Positions 9,277-19,850 of a stretch of 64,000 bases of DNA are shown piece after piece. Below the pieces are notes generated by a model. It did not search any database and was not told where the DNA came from. It was given only the letters and a program-made list of their open reading frames with translations. The translations under genes were made by a program, and so were the position numbers. The stretch is from Vicia villosa (Eukaryota; Streptophyta; Magnoliopsida; Fabales; Fabaceae), in contig NC_081183.1 of NCBI RefSeq assembly GCF_029867415.1, forward strand, positions 68,958,980-69,022,979. Direction: 5' to 3'. Each line of letters opens with the position of its first letter. Positions within the stretch are counted from its first letter, which is position 1.

Positions 9277-10906
9277 TTGCGTGGCGGGCGTATCCTCCGC
9301 CGGCTTTTCCTCGGTGACTGGCTTAGCTTCTTTCGCGTAGCGGCCTCCTGTTTCTTCGCATATTGCTTTAGATGTCCCTCTCTGATTAATATCTCTATGG
9401 CATCCTTAAGGTGGATGCAATCCTCAGTGTTGTGCCCGTGGCATTTGTGGAAACGGCAGAATTTTGATTTATCCACGTTTGGCCGGGCGGGCAAGCTCTT
9501 AGGGAACCAGACCTTGCCCGTCTGAAACTCGGCGTTTGCGCATTCGTTCAAGATGCGCTCCCTTGAAGCGTTCAGCGGGGTGTACTCTCGGAATTTCCCC
9601 GCAGGGGCTTTGTAGTCCTTGGGGTCCCGAGTTTTATCCTCCTTCTTTTTGTCAGTTCCTCGGCGAGACTCATCTTGGCGTGCATTTTTACTGCTCTCTT
9701 CGTGCCTGGAATTGCGGACGGTGTGGGCTGCTTCTTTCTCCTCATACTGTATGTAGGCTTGGGCTTTGAGGAAGAATTCGTCAAAAGTGGCCGGAGTTTC
9801 AATTCTGACGGCTTTAGCGAAGTCTGAGCGTGGGCGGAGACCGCGCTCGAACAAGAACTTCTTCATATGGGCAGTGTAGGATACCTGCACGGCTTTCTTA
9901 TTGAATCTTTCTATGTATGCCCGTAGGGACTCGTCCTTTCCTTGGATAATGGCTTCCAAGGAGGCTTCTGACTTCGGGTGTCTTCGGGAGGCCGTGAAAT
10001 GTCTGGAAAAAAGTTTTCCGAACACCCTCCATGATGTGATCGACTCGTCTGGCAAACTTTTATACCAGGTCATGGCTCCTTTTCGTAGGGTGGTGGGGAA
10101 GAGACGGCATTTAATGGCGCCGGGCACTCCTTTGTAGTCGAGAAGGGCGTCGATGTTCTCAATGTGCTCGTTTGGATCTGTGGTCCCGTCGTATGTCCCT
10201 AACGGAGGGGGTTTTTCGAGACCGATTGGTAGGGGAGCATCTAGAATCGCCTGGGATAGAGGACCATGGCTCTCTTCTTCATCGTCGCTGGCGGAGGGAG
10301 AAAAAGATCGACTCTGGCTGCGCCTGCGTCGCCTCCGGTTGTCTTCGTGTTTACCCGGGGGTGATCTAGACCTCCTTCTTGGCCGGGGGGACTGCGAGCG
10401 ATGACGGGAATGCTGATCGCTCGATCGTTTCTTGGAAGATGGGTCCCCATTCTTCTTGGGGGAAGGGGACCGTGGACGTTTATTGGTGACCCCTTCGCGT
10501 CGAGAACGGATTTTGTGATCGGGGGAGTTTTTGAACGGCGCTTCTATTCGAGGGCCCCGATTCGGCTACTTTGCTGTTGCAGGAGCGCATTGGTCTGGGC
10601 CAGAGCGGCTAGAACAACGTTTAGTGTCTGGTCCGGGGGAGTCTGCCCTTTTGAGAGGAAAGGGTTGCCCAGATTTTCTTCGTGGTTGTCCTTTCCGCTT
10701 GTATCTCTGAAGCGATGAGATTGATCATCTTGGAGATCTTTAGGGGAACGAGATGATGTGACACCGTCTCGAGGAACAGTGTTTCTGGATGGAGGAACGA
10801 TGGAGATGTCGTTCTTCTTGAGGATTGCAGCGTCTAATGACGAGGGATCTTCGTTATTGTCGGCCATGAGTAATGATTTGGTTAGAGCTTTGGTTCCTGG
10901 GTTCAT
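9267..10906 (-). pseudogene. Gag of the Tat element, one frameshift
   Basis: Gag forms the particle shell and packages RNA. The N-terminal stretch (10906-10544, with an alternative start MADNNED at 10867) ends in a premature TAG. The frame resumes one base off near 10555-10562, at a GGGG run, and continues open to 9267. After the shift comes an Arg/Ser-rich segment, then the capsid-like region with GAMTWYKSLP and the RAYIERFNKKA motif, and near the C-terminus a zinc-knuckle-like CRFHKCHGHNTEDC. The stop overlaps the start of the pol frame by 10 bases. A single homopolymer indel explains the break. Confidence 0.85.
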
Positions 10907-10962
10907 GCAGGATGCAAGAATGGATCAAGAAGGTGCAAGAAAGAGGAACGGGGGAGCTAGAG

Positions 10963-10981
10963 TTTCCCACAGACGGCGCCA
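10963..10981 (-). other. Primer-binding site of the Tat element
   Basis: Read on the minus strand it is TGGCGCCGTCTGTGGGAAA, one base after the 5' LTR ends. The initial TGGCGCC pairs with the 3' end of a tRNA (Tat and Athila elements use tRNA-Asp or tRNA-Arg type primers). I cannot assign the exact isoacceptor without a tRNA set. Confidence 0.85.
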
Positions 10982-10982
10982 C

Positions 10983-11394
10983 TGATCTTACCGAGCAGAT
11001 CAGATGACCAGCAACAATGAAGGCTTGAGGCTCGTGATGATGAAGATGGAAAAAATGGTTGTACCTGCAAAGCACTCCGATGCCAAAGTAATTATGTATT
11101 CCACAAGGTACAACAAAGTATTAGGGTTTAGTGGTAAGAAAAGGATTACCTTGCCCTCGGTATGTAGAGGGCCATTTATAGGAAGTTTTAACGAGCGGAT
11201 TGGACTCCTCCTTCTGTGGCGGATATTCAGGAGACGCGTGGACTGTTTGTTTACCGGGCACGAGGGGTCCTCGCGGTCGGTCGCTTGGCTTGTTTGCCTC
11301 GTCTGGTCGGATGGAAACCACCACGTGCATCCTGAAGCGTATTGGGCCGAAGGCAGGAATGGCCCAATTGAATGGATTCGGCCGGTCCAGAACA
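10983..11394 (-). repeat. 5' LTR of the Tat element
   Basis: Partner of 889-1300, 412 bp, TG...CA on the plus strand, followed by the ATAAG target duplication at 11395-11399. A minus-strand TATAAATGG (complement of 11172-11180), about 215 bp into the LTR, is the likely core promoter for the gag-pol transcript. Confidence 0.93.
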
Positions 11395-11399
11395 ATAAG
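11395..11399. repeat. Target-site duplication ATAAG, right copy
   Basis: Matches 884-888 exactly and borders the right LTR of the Tat element. Confidence 0.93.
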
Positions 11400-12991
11400 T
11401 ATAATTGATTGGAATATAATAGATATTGAATTGATTATTTGTTTGTCGGTACCTTACGATGTTTCGGAAAGTTGACCGTAATTGTATTTTTGGCTAAACA
11501 CTAATGAATTGATACTTGATTTGAAGTATATTCTTATATTTGTTGGCAAATATGAATTAACATGAGATAGTATGACTTACTAGTGTTAATTGTTTGTTGT
11601 GAACCGTAATTGAATATTATTTCTATTATGTGAATTGATATCAATGTGTTGTGAATGTTGTGTACAATTTGATATATAATTTATAGAGTTGAATTATTGT
11701 TGATATGCGGTAAGTTAAGATTGATGAGATACTCTTAATTGCATAGTTGGTTGGTTATTATACATTCATTCATGGCATTGTCGACTTTATTGTGGAAGCG
11801 GTGAAACTATGGGTTCACATGGTATTAGACGGTGATCCTTGAATGGAAATAGACGTAGATTACGTTGATCCGTAATTGGAAACATGCATAGTGGCTTTGA
11901 TCTTGTCCGGATCGGAAGCGGCTTGGATTCTAGAGTGAATTTGGAAAGCGGTAAACTATATGTTTACATTTGGTGGCTTCGATCTTGTCCAGATTCGAAG
12001 CGTGGCTAGATTCTATATGAATCGGAAGCGGTGGAACTTTAGGTCCACATTGGGTACCACATGCATTGAGTCACATGTCTTGCATTGAGTCACATGTCTT
12101 GCATTGAGTCACATTAGAGTTATGTGATAATTGATTATGTGCATTTGATGTTGTTGTGATATGTGTATGAGTTTGATAATTGAAATGGGTGATGTTTGAA
12201 TACATAATTGGTTAAATGTGTGAATATGTGATAATTATGGTTATGTGCATAATTGAAAATATAGTATTGAAATTGGAATATTATACTTGTTGTATGATTA
12301 ATATATGTGAATATATTGATTAGAATTAATTTACATGATTAGGAAAGGTGCAATGTATTCCTATAATTGTCGATTTTAACCATTGTATCCTTTTTATACT
12401 TTCTTCATAATGATTCGTATTCTCACCCTTCTGTTTTAATGTTGCCCTTGGTTGGTGACATGCAGGTTCTGGCGTTTAGTAGCTCGTGCGAGACTTAGCC
12501 AGAGATTTCCTCCAAGTTGTTGGAGATTAGGTAGTGAGTCGATGCTCTGGTCATGTAACACTGGGTAGACTAGGCATGTTGAACTGATGTTTCTATTTGG
12601 TTATGTATTTTGTTATAACTTGTGAACCTGTTTATTTGGCTACTTGTCGTTTGAGAGGCTTATGTCAAATATTATGAATATTATAATTATGGTTTATTTT
12701 ATGTTGAGATTCTTATTGAGATATGATCATGGTATGGGACATGAATCATTTTATGAAATACATGAGTATTTTTACTACTTTCCGTTGTGAATGCATATTC
12801 TGTGTGAATTGTAATTAAATGTTTAGGTGTTATTTGGAATGATCATGTGTATTGTATATTGTAGATAAATGCTGTCGGTTTTTAAAAGCTTTTAGTTTTT
12901 GAAAACGTCGATGTGACGCCCTTTTGAATTATATGCATGCTGATTCTGTGATTATATGCTTACTTATTTTGGGGTATAAAGGGGTGTTACA
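11400..12991 (+). mobile_element. Right part of the chromovirus-like LTR
   Basis: Continues 1-888. It holds repeated phrases built on GGAAGCGGTGAAACT, a 19-bp tandem repeat, and a CTCACCC...GCAGGTTCTGGCG segment that recurs in diverged form at about 15660-15800 and, in reverse complement, across 63609-63569 and 51945-51840. It ends GGGTGTTACA. The parallel with those other copies supports an LTR of a single superfamily. No coding region is visible. Confidence 0.55.
12063..12114 (+). repeat. 19-bp tandem repeat, 2.7 copies
   Basis: Unit GCATTGAGTCACATGTCTT at 12063, 12082 and (partial) 12101, identical between copies. It is a recent local expansion within the LTR. Confidence 0.9.
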
Positions 12992-13476
12992 ACATCCACC
13001 CAAGAGGAATTATTCCCGGTGAAACCTCTTACCCATTTGCTTAGAGCCAAAATAAGTTCAAAACCAACATAGCTTTCTCTTGTGCTATAAAAAGGACCCT
13101 CGACTAGCCTCCTCTTGGGCTTACAATACAAGGACCCATGGGCTTCTTAAAAGCATATTCACAGCTTTCTCTTGAGCTTGTATACAAGGACCCATCAGGT
13201 TTCTTATAAACATAGGAACAGGTCTTTAGTCACCTTTTAGCCTACCATGGAGAGATTCTTCTATTCTTCAAACCAGACTTAAGCCAAGAATGTCTCAATC
13301 TCAATATTGAGTCCACCTTTTGGAATGAGAGACATGGACAGTCTCTGTCACCCATATCTTCAATCTCTAGTATGTCTTCTCCTTAGTAGAGTCTAGATTC
13401 CACATCTGGAACTTCCTCAGTCAGAGTCAGCCTTAATCTTGGGCTTTAAACAAGAAGTCAAAATCATCCTTTTAAA

Positions 13477-13680
13477 TCCAAAATTCCCTAGAAAGGGTTA
13501 GCTTCCAAACCATTCCTTCAAATCACAAAATTCCCTGGAAAGGGTTAGCTTCCAAACCACTCCTTCAAATCACAAAATTCCCTGGAAATGGTTAGCCTCC
13601 AAAATCAATCCTTCATTTTATAAAATTCCCTGGAAAGGGTTAGCTTCCAAATCATCCTTCATTCAAACCTTCAAAACTCC
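13477..13680 (+). repeat. 47-bp tandem repeat, about four copies
   Basis: Units built on AATTCCCTGGAAAGGGTTAG followed by CTTCCAAAC and CCTTCAAATCA. The first two full copies are 47 bp apart and differ at two to three bases; later copies have small indels. It contains the self-complementary core TTCCCTGGAAAGGG. Confidence 0.85.
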
Positions 13681-13834
13681 CCGGTAAAATCAACCCTGGG
13701 TCAGTCTCAATCATTCAAACAAAAACCCCAATAAGGCCAACCTTCAAACCTGGGTCTTTCATCCATCAATCCCTGCTTAATCAAAGCAAATTCCTCAGTA
13801 GGGTCAACCTTCAATCTCTGAACAACAGAGTAAC

Positions 13835-14345
13835 CCTCAGTAGAGTTAGCCTCAACCTTGGGCTTTGTACAAGGCATATATTCTCCTTTGAGTCAAAAGA
13901 TCCCAAACTGGTAGATCTTCCCCCACTCATAGTTAGCATCAACCTTAGGCTTTGTACAAGGCAGATAATAGAGTCTCCACAATGGATCTTTTCCCCACTA
14001 AGTCAGCCACAACCTTGGGCTTTGTACAAGGCATAAAATAGAGTCATCCATACTCTCCAAACTCTATTTTCTCAGCAGTCAGCCACAACCTTTGGCTTCA
14101 TACAAGGCAGAAAATAATGTCTCCCTAGATAGAGTCAGCCGCAATTCTGGGCTTTATACAGAACACTAAAATAAACCTTTCTTTCAAATAAAACAAACAC
14201 TCTCCAACTAGAGTCAGCCACAATTCTGGGCTTCATACAGAACACAAATTCCTTTAGTCAAAGTCAATTCCTAGTGGAGTCATCTTCCAGAGTCAATAAA
14301 ATCTCTTTTAAGCCTCAAGCTTGGGCCTCATACAAGCCAGTCAAA
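13835..14345 (+). repeat. Degenerate tandem repeat with TTGGGCTTTGTACAAGGC core
   Basis: Seven or eight imperfect units of about 50-70 bp. Each carries GTCAGCC(A/G)CAA, then a CTTGGGCTT...TACAAGGC or TCTGGGCTT...TACAGAAC core. TTGTACAA is itself a palindrome. It looks like the kind of array found inside Fabeae Ogre elements. Confidence 0.7.
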
Positions 14346-14772
14346 ATTCAAATCTTTCATACAGTAGATAGAATGATTTATCTCTATAGAGAGATATTTC
14401 TCCTATTTCACCACATTCAAAATTATACACATTTTCATTTCAATTTCAAACATTCTCCCATTTAGGATTCTGAAAGGCATGCTCTGAGGCACACACATCC
14501 AGACTTGTTCCTTTCCCTATACTGGTTGAGAATCTATCTTACATTCAAGAGACCGCGACTGGCATACTTGCACACACACAAGTAAGGTCCCTCTCTTATG
14601 AAACGAACCCAGCTTTTCTGTCACTTCAAATGTTTGTGGTGGAATAGTAGAAATACCTCTCTGTAAAGATGACTTCATGTCTCTTTCCTGTAGACAGAGA
14701 TTTAATTCAAGCTTCAACCTTGAACTTCAAATAAGGCACCCAAAAAATCAATTCATTTCCCTAATTAGTTCC

Positions 14773-14816
14773 TCGAACTACAAAAAGCTCTGACTTCCAT
14801 TAGGGATATGTAGGCA
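14773..14816 (+). other. LTR hairpin cassette, copy 1
   Basis: CGAACTAC, CTCTGA, a short inverted repeat (TTCC/GGGA around ATTA), then TATGTAGGCA. The flanks recur at 20434, 44315, 54571 and 63256 while the stem sequence differs. Confidence 0.6.
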
Positions 14817-15110
14817 TGAGATTCACAAGGAATCTCAGCGAGCTAATCAGAAAACAAAAAACAGTCAGTTCATCTGTCTTTCAATTCAATTCTCTCTCCT
14901 AACAAAAAGGAGAAAATTTCCCAATATATTAGCAAACACAAACACATAGACACAGAGAAGGTTCCCGTAGAGTACTACGGATATGTAGGGTGCTTAAAAC
15001 CTTCCCTATGTATAACCGACCTCCCGGACTCCAGAACATCTAATTAGGTGAAATCCCCACACCTAGAAAACTCTTAGGGTTTATTTGAGATCTTTTTCCC
15101 CTTCCTCCTC

Positions 15111-15229
15111 GTAGGATAATTAAAAAGTTTGTGTTCTATCGTAGGAAGAACTGAAATAAAATCCATCCCACAAGGGCACCTCTCTCCTTCCAAATTTCGC
15201 GTGAAGGGTCCGGCGTGCCGTCCTCCCAA
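15111..15229. other. Junction segment, unassigned
   Basis: Short stretch with CCATCCCACAAGGGCACC and TTTCGCGTGAAGGG. I see no gene or clear repeat boundary. Confidence 0.3.
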
Positions 15230-15835
15230 GTGAAATGGGAAGGTAAAAAAAATGACACCACAGGTAGTTGCATAACGATGATGTGGTATGTGTGTGTCTC
15301 ATGCATTGCATAATTAATGTAGACGATTGTTGTTGTGAAGGATCGACATTACGAAGTTAGTCGTCGCCTTCATTTGGCATAACGAAGTTAGCCATTACCC
15401 ATAGATGGCGTTTACGAAGATTTTGATACCACATGCATGATGTTGTGTCAGTAACATTACATTGCATTTTTATTTGTTTGATGATGAAGCAATGATGTTG
15501 GATTATATAACCAATATGTGTCTATGATGAATGGCGATAATGTAGGAGATGTTTATGTAATCAAATATGAAACATGGCTATAAATTGTCAAACTTAGAAT
15601 CTGACTTGAGGTATCTGTCATATGCTTATAATTATTCCCTTTATTATATTGTTGTTGATATCTCACTCCTTTTGTTTGAATGTTGCCTCTACGTGGTAAC
15701 GTACAGGTGATCTGCAGTAGGCGAGGTTAGACGTCGTTCGTGTCGAGTCAGTGTCATGCTTTGACACGTAACGTCGGGGAGGGATGAATGCTTATTTGGA
15801 AATCCTAAGCGTCACAATTATCGTATTTGGAAATA
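15230..15835 (+). mobile_element. Chromovirus-like LTR fragment
   Basis: Shares the order of short phrases with 11750-12560: a CATTGCA/GTTGTTG stretch, GATACCACATGCATGA, CTCACTCCTTTTGTTTGAAT, then ACAGGTGATCTGCAG and a GTCAGTGTCATGC...GTAACGTC block. Neither terminus is clear. It appears to be a truncated relative of the LTR at 1-12991. Confidence 0.4.
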
Positions 15836-15924
15836 TGTTAATGTATGAGAAGTAAAATTTCATATATTTTGAATGATCAAGTATTTATCTATAATTGATG
15901 ACAAACATTGTTTTATTTTTGCAG

Positions 15925-16128
15925 ATAAATTTCGACATTCCTGAGAGAGGAAAAAAAGCAGTATATTCTCGAATAAATGATGATTGGAGACGCCACAAAT
16001 ACTCTATCAAGAAATATTATTTTCTAAAGTACTATAATATGAAGGATAGATTAAAGCACCGTCCAAAGAGCATATCTAAAGATCATTTCAAGAAATTGTT
16101 AGTATATTGGAAAGATGATAATATTCAA
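15925..16128 (+). pseudogene. Exon of an En/Spm (CACTA) transposase-like gene, fragment
   Basis: A 204-bp exon with good splice borders (TTTTTGCAG|AT at 15924/15925 and TTCAA|GTAAGT at 16128/16129). It encodes 68 residues including INDDWRRHKY, LKHRPKSIS and FKKLLVYWKDDNIQ. This layout matches the plant transposase family PF03004 (Ptta/En/Spm), whose members carry a W..(Y/H)K...RP..I....F..LL.YW pattern. No other exons of the gene and no CACTA terminal repeats were found nearby, so this is a stranded fragment. The reading frame within the exon is uninterrupted. Confidence 0.65.
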
Positions 16129-16530
16129 GTAAGTTATTTATTTTGCTCAATAGTTATTTTACTTCTTAGTGTTTAGTGCATGTTGATATCATAGTAGATT
16201 TATCGAAACAATCGTGAGCCACTAGATGTGATTTTGTGAAACTAAATAGAATAAAATAATAGTCAATTAGAGTATTCTCTGGTTTTAAAGGGTTATTCTG
16301 TTATAAAAGAAATGGGAGGGACGTGAGTATTCATTCAGAAATTTTTTCAGAAAGTTGTAAGGTGATTTTAAGTGATTATTCGGTGTATTGATAAATCATG
16401 TAAGTGAAAGTCCTTATCAAATATTTGTTCATCGCGCATAGCAATTACCTTGTCATCCATTGCATTAATTTCTGTTCAGCTTATGTTATTGTTTTTTCAT
16501 CATTGATCTCATTGGGATCAAACATGTAGA
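16129..16530. other. Unassigned AT-rich DNA
   Basis: About 400 bp after the transposase exon, probably intron sequence of the same fragment at its start. No ORF, repeat or RNA gene was recognised. Confidence 0.3.
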
Positions 16531-17471
16531 TGTTTTTCATGTTGGCTGCATTTGTGGTAAAACATACCTGAGTGTGTAATATCTTGACTGATGTCATGAC
16601 ATGTTTTATATTGTGTTATGCAGGTTGCATATGTGTTAAGTTAATACAGGTTCTGTTAGTGAATGTCATGACCGATGTCATGACATCCTTGTCTGACAGT
16701 AGGAGCTGTTATATTTTATTAATTGTGTTTCCTAATTTCTCTCAATCTACAATTTAGGAAACCTTTTATTGTGTGCTGAATATTTCGTCCAGAAGATCTC
16801 GCTGACAGCACATTTTGTAACAACCAGATGACGTGTAAATTATGTTAACTTGGTTAACCCTAATTTTTTTCTACAAAAGCCCAAGGCCCAAGAGCTGCAT
16901 ATAAGAAGACTGCAATCCTAATTTGGAACGCAGAGATAGAAAATTGTCAATTGTGAAGAACCATAGTTTTGTAGCTGTCTCTTGTACTCCAAGCAATTGT
17001 CTCTTGATGATTGCATTGGAATAGGTTGTGTTTGTTAATTGTCACTTTAAGCTTTTAAGCACGAGAATGTGTCTGTTGATTGAAGCTTTTAAGCATATCA
17101 AGGTGTGTTTTTGAAGTGTGTCTTCTCTCTGAATTTGTTTACTGTTTATTTGTAATCACTGCTGTGATTGAGGGGAATGAGTGGAGATACTCAGGTTTAG
17201 GAATAAATTGGAATTACATTAGGTAGGTTTTAAGTGAGGAGTTGTAAACAGGGGAGTTTAGCTCCGAATTAATTCTGCTTATATTGGATTCCCTCCCTAG
17301 CTTAGTAGCCCCCAGAGTAGGTTGTTTGAACCGAACTGGGTAAACAATTCTGTGTGATCTTTATTGTTTTTATGCGTTTCTGTTTTAACATTTTATGTTG
17401 TGTAATTGTGGATGTCATAACATCGAGTAAGACATCAAGCGTGAGTTACTAGAATTTTCAAAACATGTAAC
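16531..17471 (+). mobile_element. Copia-like (SIRE/Maximus-type) LTR remnant
   Basis: Non-coding, with the palindromic phrase TGATGTCATGACAT twice (about 16587 and 16674), a leader-like segment after CATATAAGAAG near 16890, a run of TTGTCTCTTG-type phrases, and an end resembling copia LTR termini (ATCAAGCGTGAG...AATTTTCA near 17459). It is followed immediately by the Ogre-like LTR at 17472, which probably inserted into it. No PBS follows, so its own element is not resolved. Confidence 0.4.
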
Positions 17472-17898
17472 TGTCATACCCCAAAATATGCCCTATTGCT
17501 ATTACATTTTATTAACTGGGACGTAGCACAAATTCTACAAGGGGTGTAAATCAAACTAGTGGGCTTGACATCTTGATTAGCAAGCCCATTTCAAAAGAGT
17601 AACCATTCTCTAAATTGTCCAATTCAAAAGATAGGAGTATACATTAAGTAAAAGTGTGTACTTAATTGGGCTTATTATTCATAAGAATATGAGGCCCAAT
17701 TTTAGGATTCAAAATTATTTTTAAACTTGGGTTTTATAAACTTCCTCGGTTTATCTACAATATTTTGGATTTTGTAATTATTTGTTTCTATCAAAAGAAT
17801 AATAATTTACTCTTAAACTATTTATATTTTAATAAATAGAAAATACTTGTCTATGCTTCATACACTTTCAATTGGCTTTTTATTACAAATAAATAACA

Positions 17899-17979
17899 TA
17901 GCACAATTGGTAAGGAAGCAAGACTTGCAAATAAGAAGTCATGGGTTCGAATCCCATGAGTGATATTTTCACACTTTTT
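17899..17979 (+). other. tRNA-like module (A box, B box, T-run) in LTR U3
   Basis: A box TAGCACAATTGG at 17899-17910 and B box GGTTCGAATCC at 17944-17954, 45 bp apart as in real tRNA genes. The T arm CATGGG-TTCGAAT-CCCATG is a perfect 6-bp stem with a 7-base loop. T-runs follow at 17966-17969 and 17975-17979. An acceptor stem is not evident, so this is not called a functional tRNA. It ends 55 bp before the LTR TATA box. Confidence 0.7.
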
Positions 17980-18033
17980 CTCCTATTGGATATGGGTTAT
18001 TTCTTTTTTGGGATTTTAACCTAAATTTCTCAT

Positions 18034-18042
18034 TATAAATAG
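18034..18042 (+). promoter_or_regulatory. TATA box of the Ogre-like LTR
   Basis: TATAAATAG followed 25-30 bp later by a C/T-rich start region (CTTCGCTTCTCTCTTCGAGG). It marks the probable U3/R boundary near 18065. Confidence 0.6.
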
Positions 18043-18246
18043 GACCTTCGCTTCTCTCTTCGAGGGTTTGTCTTATTCGAGGGTTTGTCTTAGGGTTGTC
18101 TAGAACAACCCTAACCCGCCGTTGTCGATTAACTGATAACGAACGACAAACCCTTTCCCCCTTTCAAATGCAACCTTCAAACCACTCAGACCCAAATGTT
18201 TCGGCCGATGATTACATATGAGGCCTCCCCCAAAAAAGGGTTTCTG

Positions 18247-18613
18247 GCCATTGTTGTCTCGATCTGACAATGGCTGGTTCCCCTAAAAAAGGGGTTTCTG
18301 GCCATTGTTGTGTCGATATGACAATGGTCTATTTTTATTTTCACTATACATGACTTTTGGCCTTTGATCATTGTTGTCTCGATATGACAATGACTCTGTC
18401 AAAACCCTTGAGTTTACCTTTTTGGCCAATGATTAAACCTTTTGGTATGAGGCCACCCTTTTATTTAAAAACGTTTGTTTTTATTATCGTTCCTCTTTTT
18501 TGGCCAATGATGATGCATTGAGGTCACTATTTTATTCTTGCTATGTTTTACTTTTATTCTTGCTATATGTTTTGTCTTAGCCATAGTCATTGTTGTCTCG
18601 ATCTGACAATGAC
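18247..18613 (+). repeat. Four dispersed copies of one 26-bp hairpin
   Basis: Stems at 18247-18274 (GCCATTGT/ACAATGGC), 18302-18327 (CCATTGT/ACAATGG), 18368-18393 (TCATTGT/ACAATGA) and 18586-18613 (GTCATTGT/ACAATGAC), all around the loop TGTCTCGAT(C/A)TG or close to it. The stem changes are paired, so base pairing is kept. Copies are separated by GGCCAATGAT-type phrases and by CCCC(C/T)AAAAAAGGGG runs. Confidence 0.8.
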
Positions 18614-18835
18614 CCCATGAAAACCTTTGAGGTTTTGCCCTTTTGGCCAAAGGCATATTATTTTTAATATATTAGTCAACAATTGTCAAAACCTTTTTAT
18701 AAAATCTAAAGGCTAAATGGGTCCCCTTGAGTACAAGGGAGGCAAAGGGTACCTAACACCTTACCTTTTCCTAATTAACCTACTTACCCAAAATCTCTTT
18801 TTTTAAGGATTTCTCACTTGCCCAAATAAAGTGGA

Positions 18836-18844
18836 TGGCGACTC
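18836..18844 (+). other. PBS-like copy inside the LTR
   Basis: TGGCGACTC, identical to the start of the Ogre-type PBS, 44 bp upstream of the actual PBS of this element. Confidence 0.65.
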
Positions 18845-18879
18845 GTTTAAATATAAATTTTAAGACAGGTTGCTACAGC

Positions 18880-18897
18880 TGCCGACTCTGCTGGGAC
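18880..18897 (+). other. Primer-binding site of the Ogre-like element
   Basis: TGCCGACTCTGCTGGGAC, two bases after the LTR end. It differs from TGGCGACTCTGCTGGGGAC of the neighbouring elements by one substitution and one deletion, in keeping with an old copy. Confidence 0.75.
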
Positions 18898-19140
18898 TAT
18901 ATTTTAAATTTAGGTTTACCCTAATTTGACCTTTAGGTTTTGAGTTTTTTTTATTTTTGATTATTGTCTATTTAACTTTTTGTACATATATATTTTTGAT
19001 ATAACGGTTTGTATTCTTTCATCTAATAGTTAATATATTTTATGTCTTATATGTATATGTCAATTTAACGTTGTTATTTAACATATCATTATTATTATTT
19101 TTATGATATTTAATTTAATCAAAATTATAGACGTACTCAA

Positions 19141-19164
19141 ATATATATATATATATATATATAT
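19141..19164. repeat. (AT)12 microsatellite
   Basis: Perfect 24-bp AT dinucleotide repeat. Confidence 0.95.
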
Positions 19165-19825
19165 GGTCTATTGTTATTATATATGGTCCGTTTTTATTGC
19201 ATAAATTTAAGAAAGGATAGTAATGCTTCTACCAATAAATATAATGGATTCTTATTCCATTTAAATAATGAATTACTAAATGAATTTTGATGATTTGTTT
19301 AATACTTTCAAAACTTGGTTTTTCTTTTCAAAAATATTTTATTATATTTTTGTTTTATATTGTAACCTCTAATTCACAAAAAAAAAATCACCTTCAACGA
19401 TCCATACAAACCATTAACAACAATAACACATACAATACATTACCAATTTGTTTTGTAGGGAATTTTAGAAGACTTAAGCAGAAGAAACACTGTCAGAATA
19501 AAGTAGAGGAAGAGCTATTCCAACGTTGTAAAATCACCTTCACAACCGATCTGTAACTAACAACAGCGGAACCTCATCCAATCATAGTTCGCCGGAACAG
19601 CCATGGTGGCCACTCCCTGATGCAAACAGATCCGGAAAATACGGAAAAACGCACAACAACTCCACCGCAACACAACTGGTTCAAATCGCAAATATGCACT
19701 AACAACACTGGTTCCGCAATAACTTCACGCTTTTATTTCTTCGAAGAATCCGTTCCCTCGAATTCAACCGACCGAACCTGCAGATCTCATGGCTAAGCTT
19801 TCTCTGACACTGCTCATACGATGCC

Positions 19826-19850
19826 AAACAACAACAACAACAACAACAAC
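19826..19850. repeat. (AAC)8 microsatellite
   Basis: Uninterrupted ACA/AAC trinucleotide run, about 25 bp. Confidence 0.9.

Larger units (their letters stand above)
889..11394 (-). mobile_element. Tat-lineage Ty3/gypsy LTR retrotransposon (Retand/Grande-like)
   Basis: A 10.5-kb element with two 412-bp LTRs (889-1300 and 10983-11394), a PBS beginning TGGCGCC and a purine-rich tract next to the 3' LTR, lying on the minus strand. The order is gag, protease, RT, RNase H, a second RNase H, then integrase. The second RNase H, the TGGCGCC-type PBS and extra genes in antisense between integrase and the 3' LTR are hallmarks of the Tat lineage. I count roughly 14-15 LTR differences over 412 bp, about 3.5%. 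At 1.3e-8 substitutions per site per year that suggests a little over one million years; this is a rough estimate. Confidence 0.93.
12992..15110 (+). mobile_element. Repeat-rich Ogre-LTR-like segment, no gene
   Basis: Follows directly on the GGGTGTTACA LTR terminus. It consists mostly of short tandem repeats and, toward the right, motifs also seen near the 3' end of the other Ogre-type LTRs: CGAACTAC...CTCTGA...ATGTAGGCA at 14773-14816, and AGGGTGCTTAAAACCTTCCCT at about 14987-15007. No PBS or LTR terminus follows, so it appears truncated. ORFs here are short and lack family matches. Confidence 0.45.
17472..18877 (+). repeat. 5' LTR of the Ogre-like element at 17472
   Basis: Starts TGTCATACCCC and ends GGTTGCTACA, both shared with the LTRs at 51946 and 60630. 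It is followed after two bases by a PBS. It holds a tRNA-like module (17899-17979), a TATA box at 18034, a set of repeated hairpins (18247-18613), the GGGTACCTAACACC motif at about 18748, and a PBS-like copy at 18836. At 1.4 kb it is less than half the length of the other Ogre-type LTRs here. Confidence 0.8.

Noticed and set aside
12992..15110. Interior of the chromovirus-like element adjoining the GGGTGTTACA LTR end
   Set aside because: A clear PBS or polypurine tract is not found there, and its right part has Ogre-type LTR motifs, so I left it as a separate segment.
17899..17956. A genuine tRNA gene
   Set aside because: A and B boxes and T arm are good, but there is no convincing acceptor stem or standard anticodon arm.
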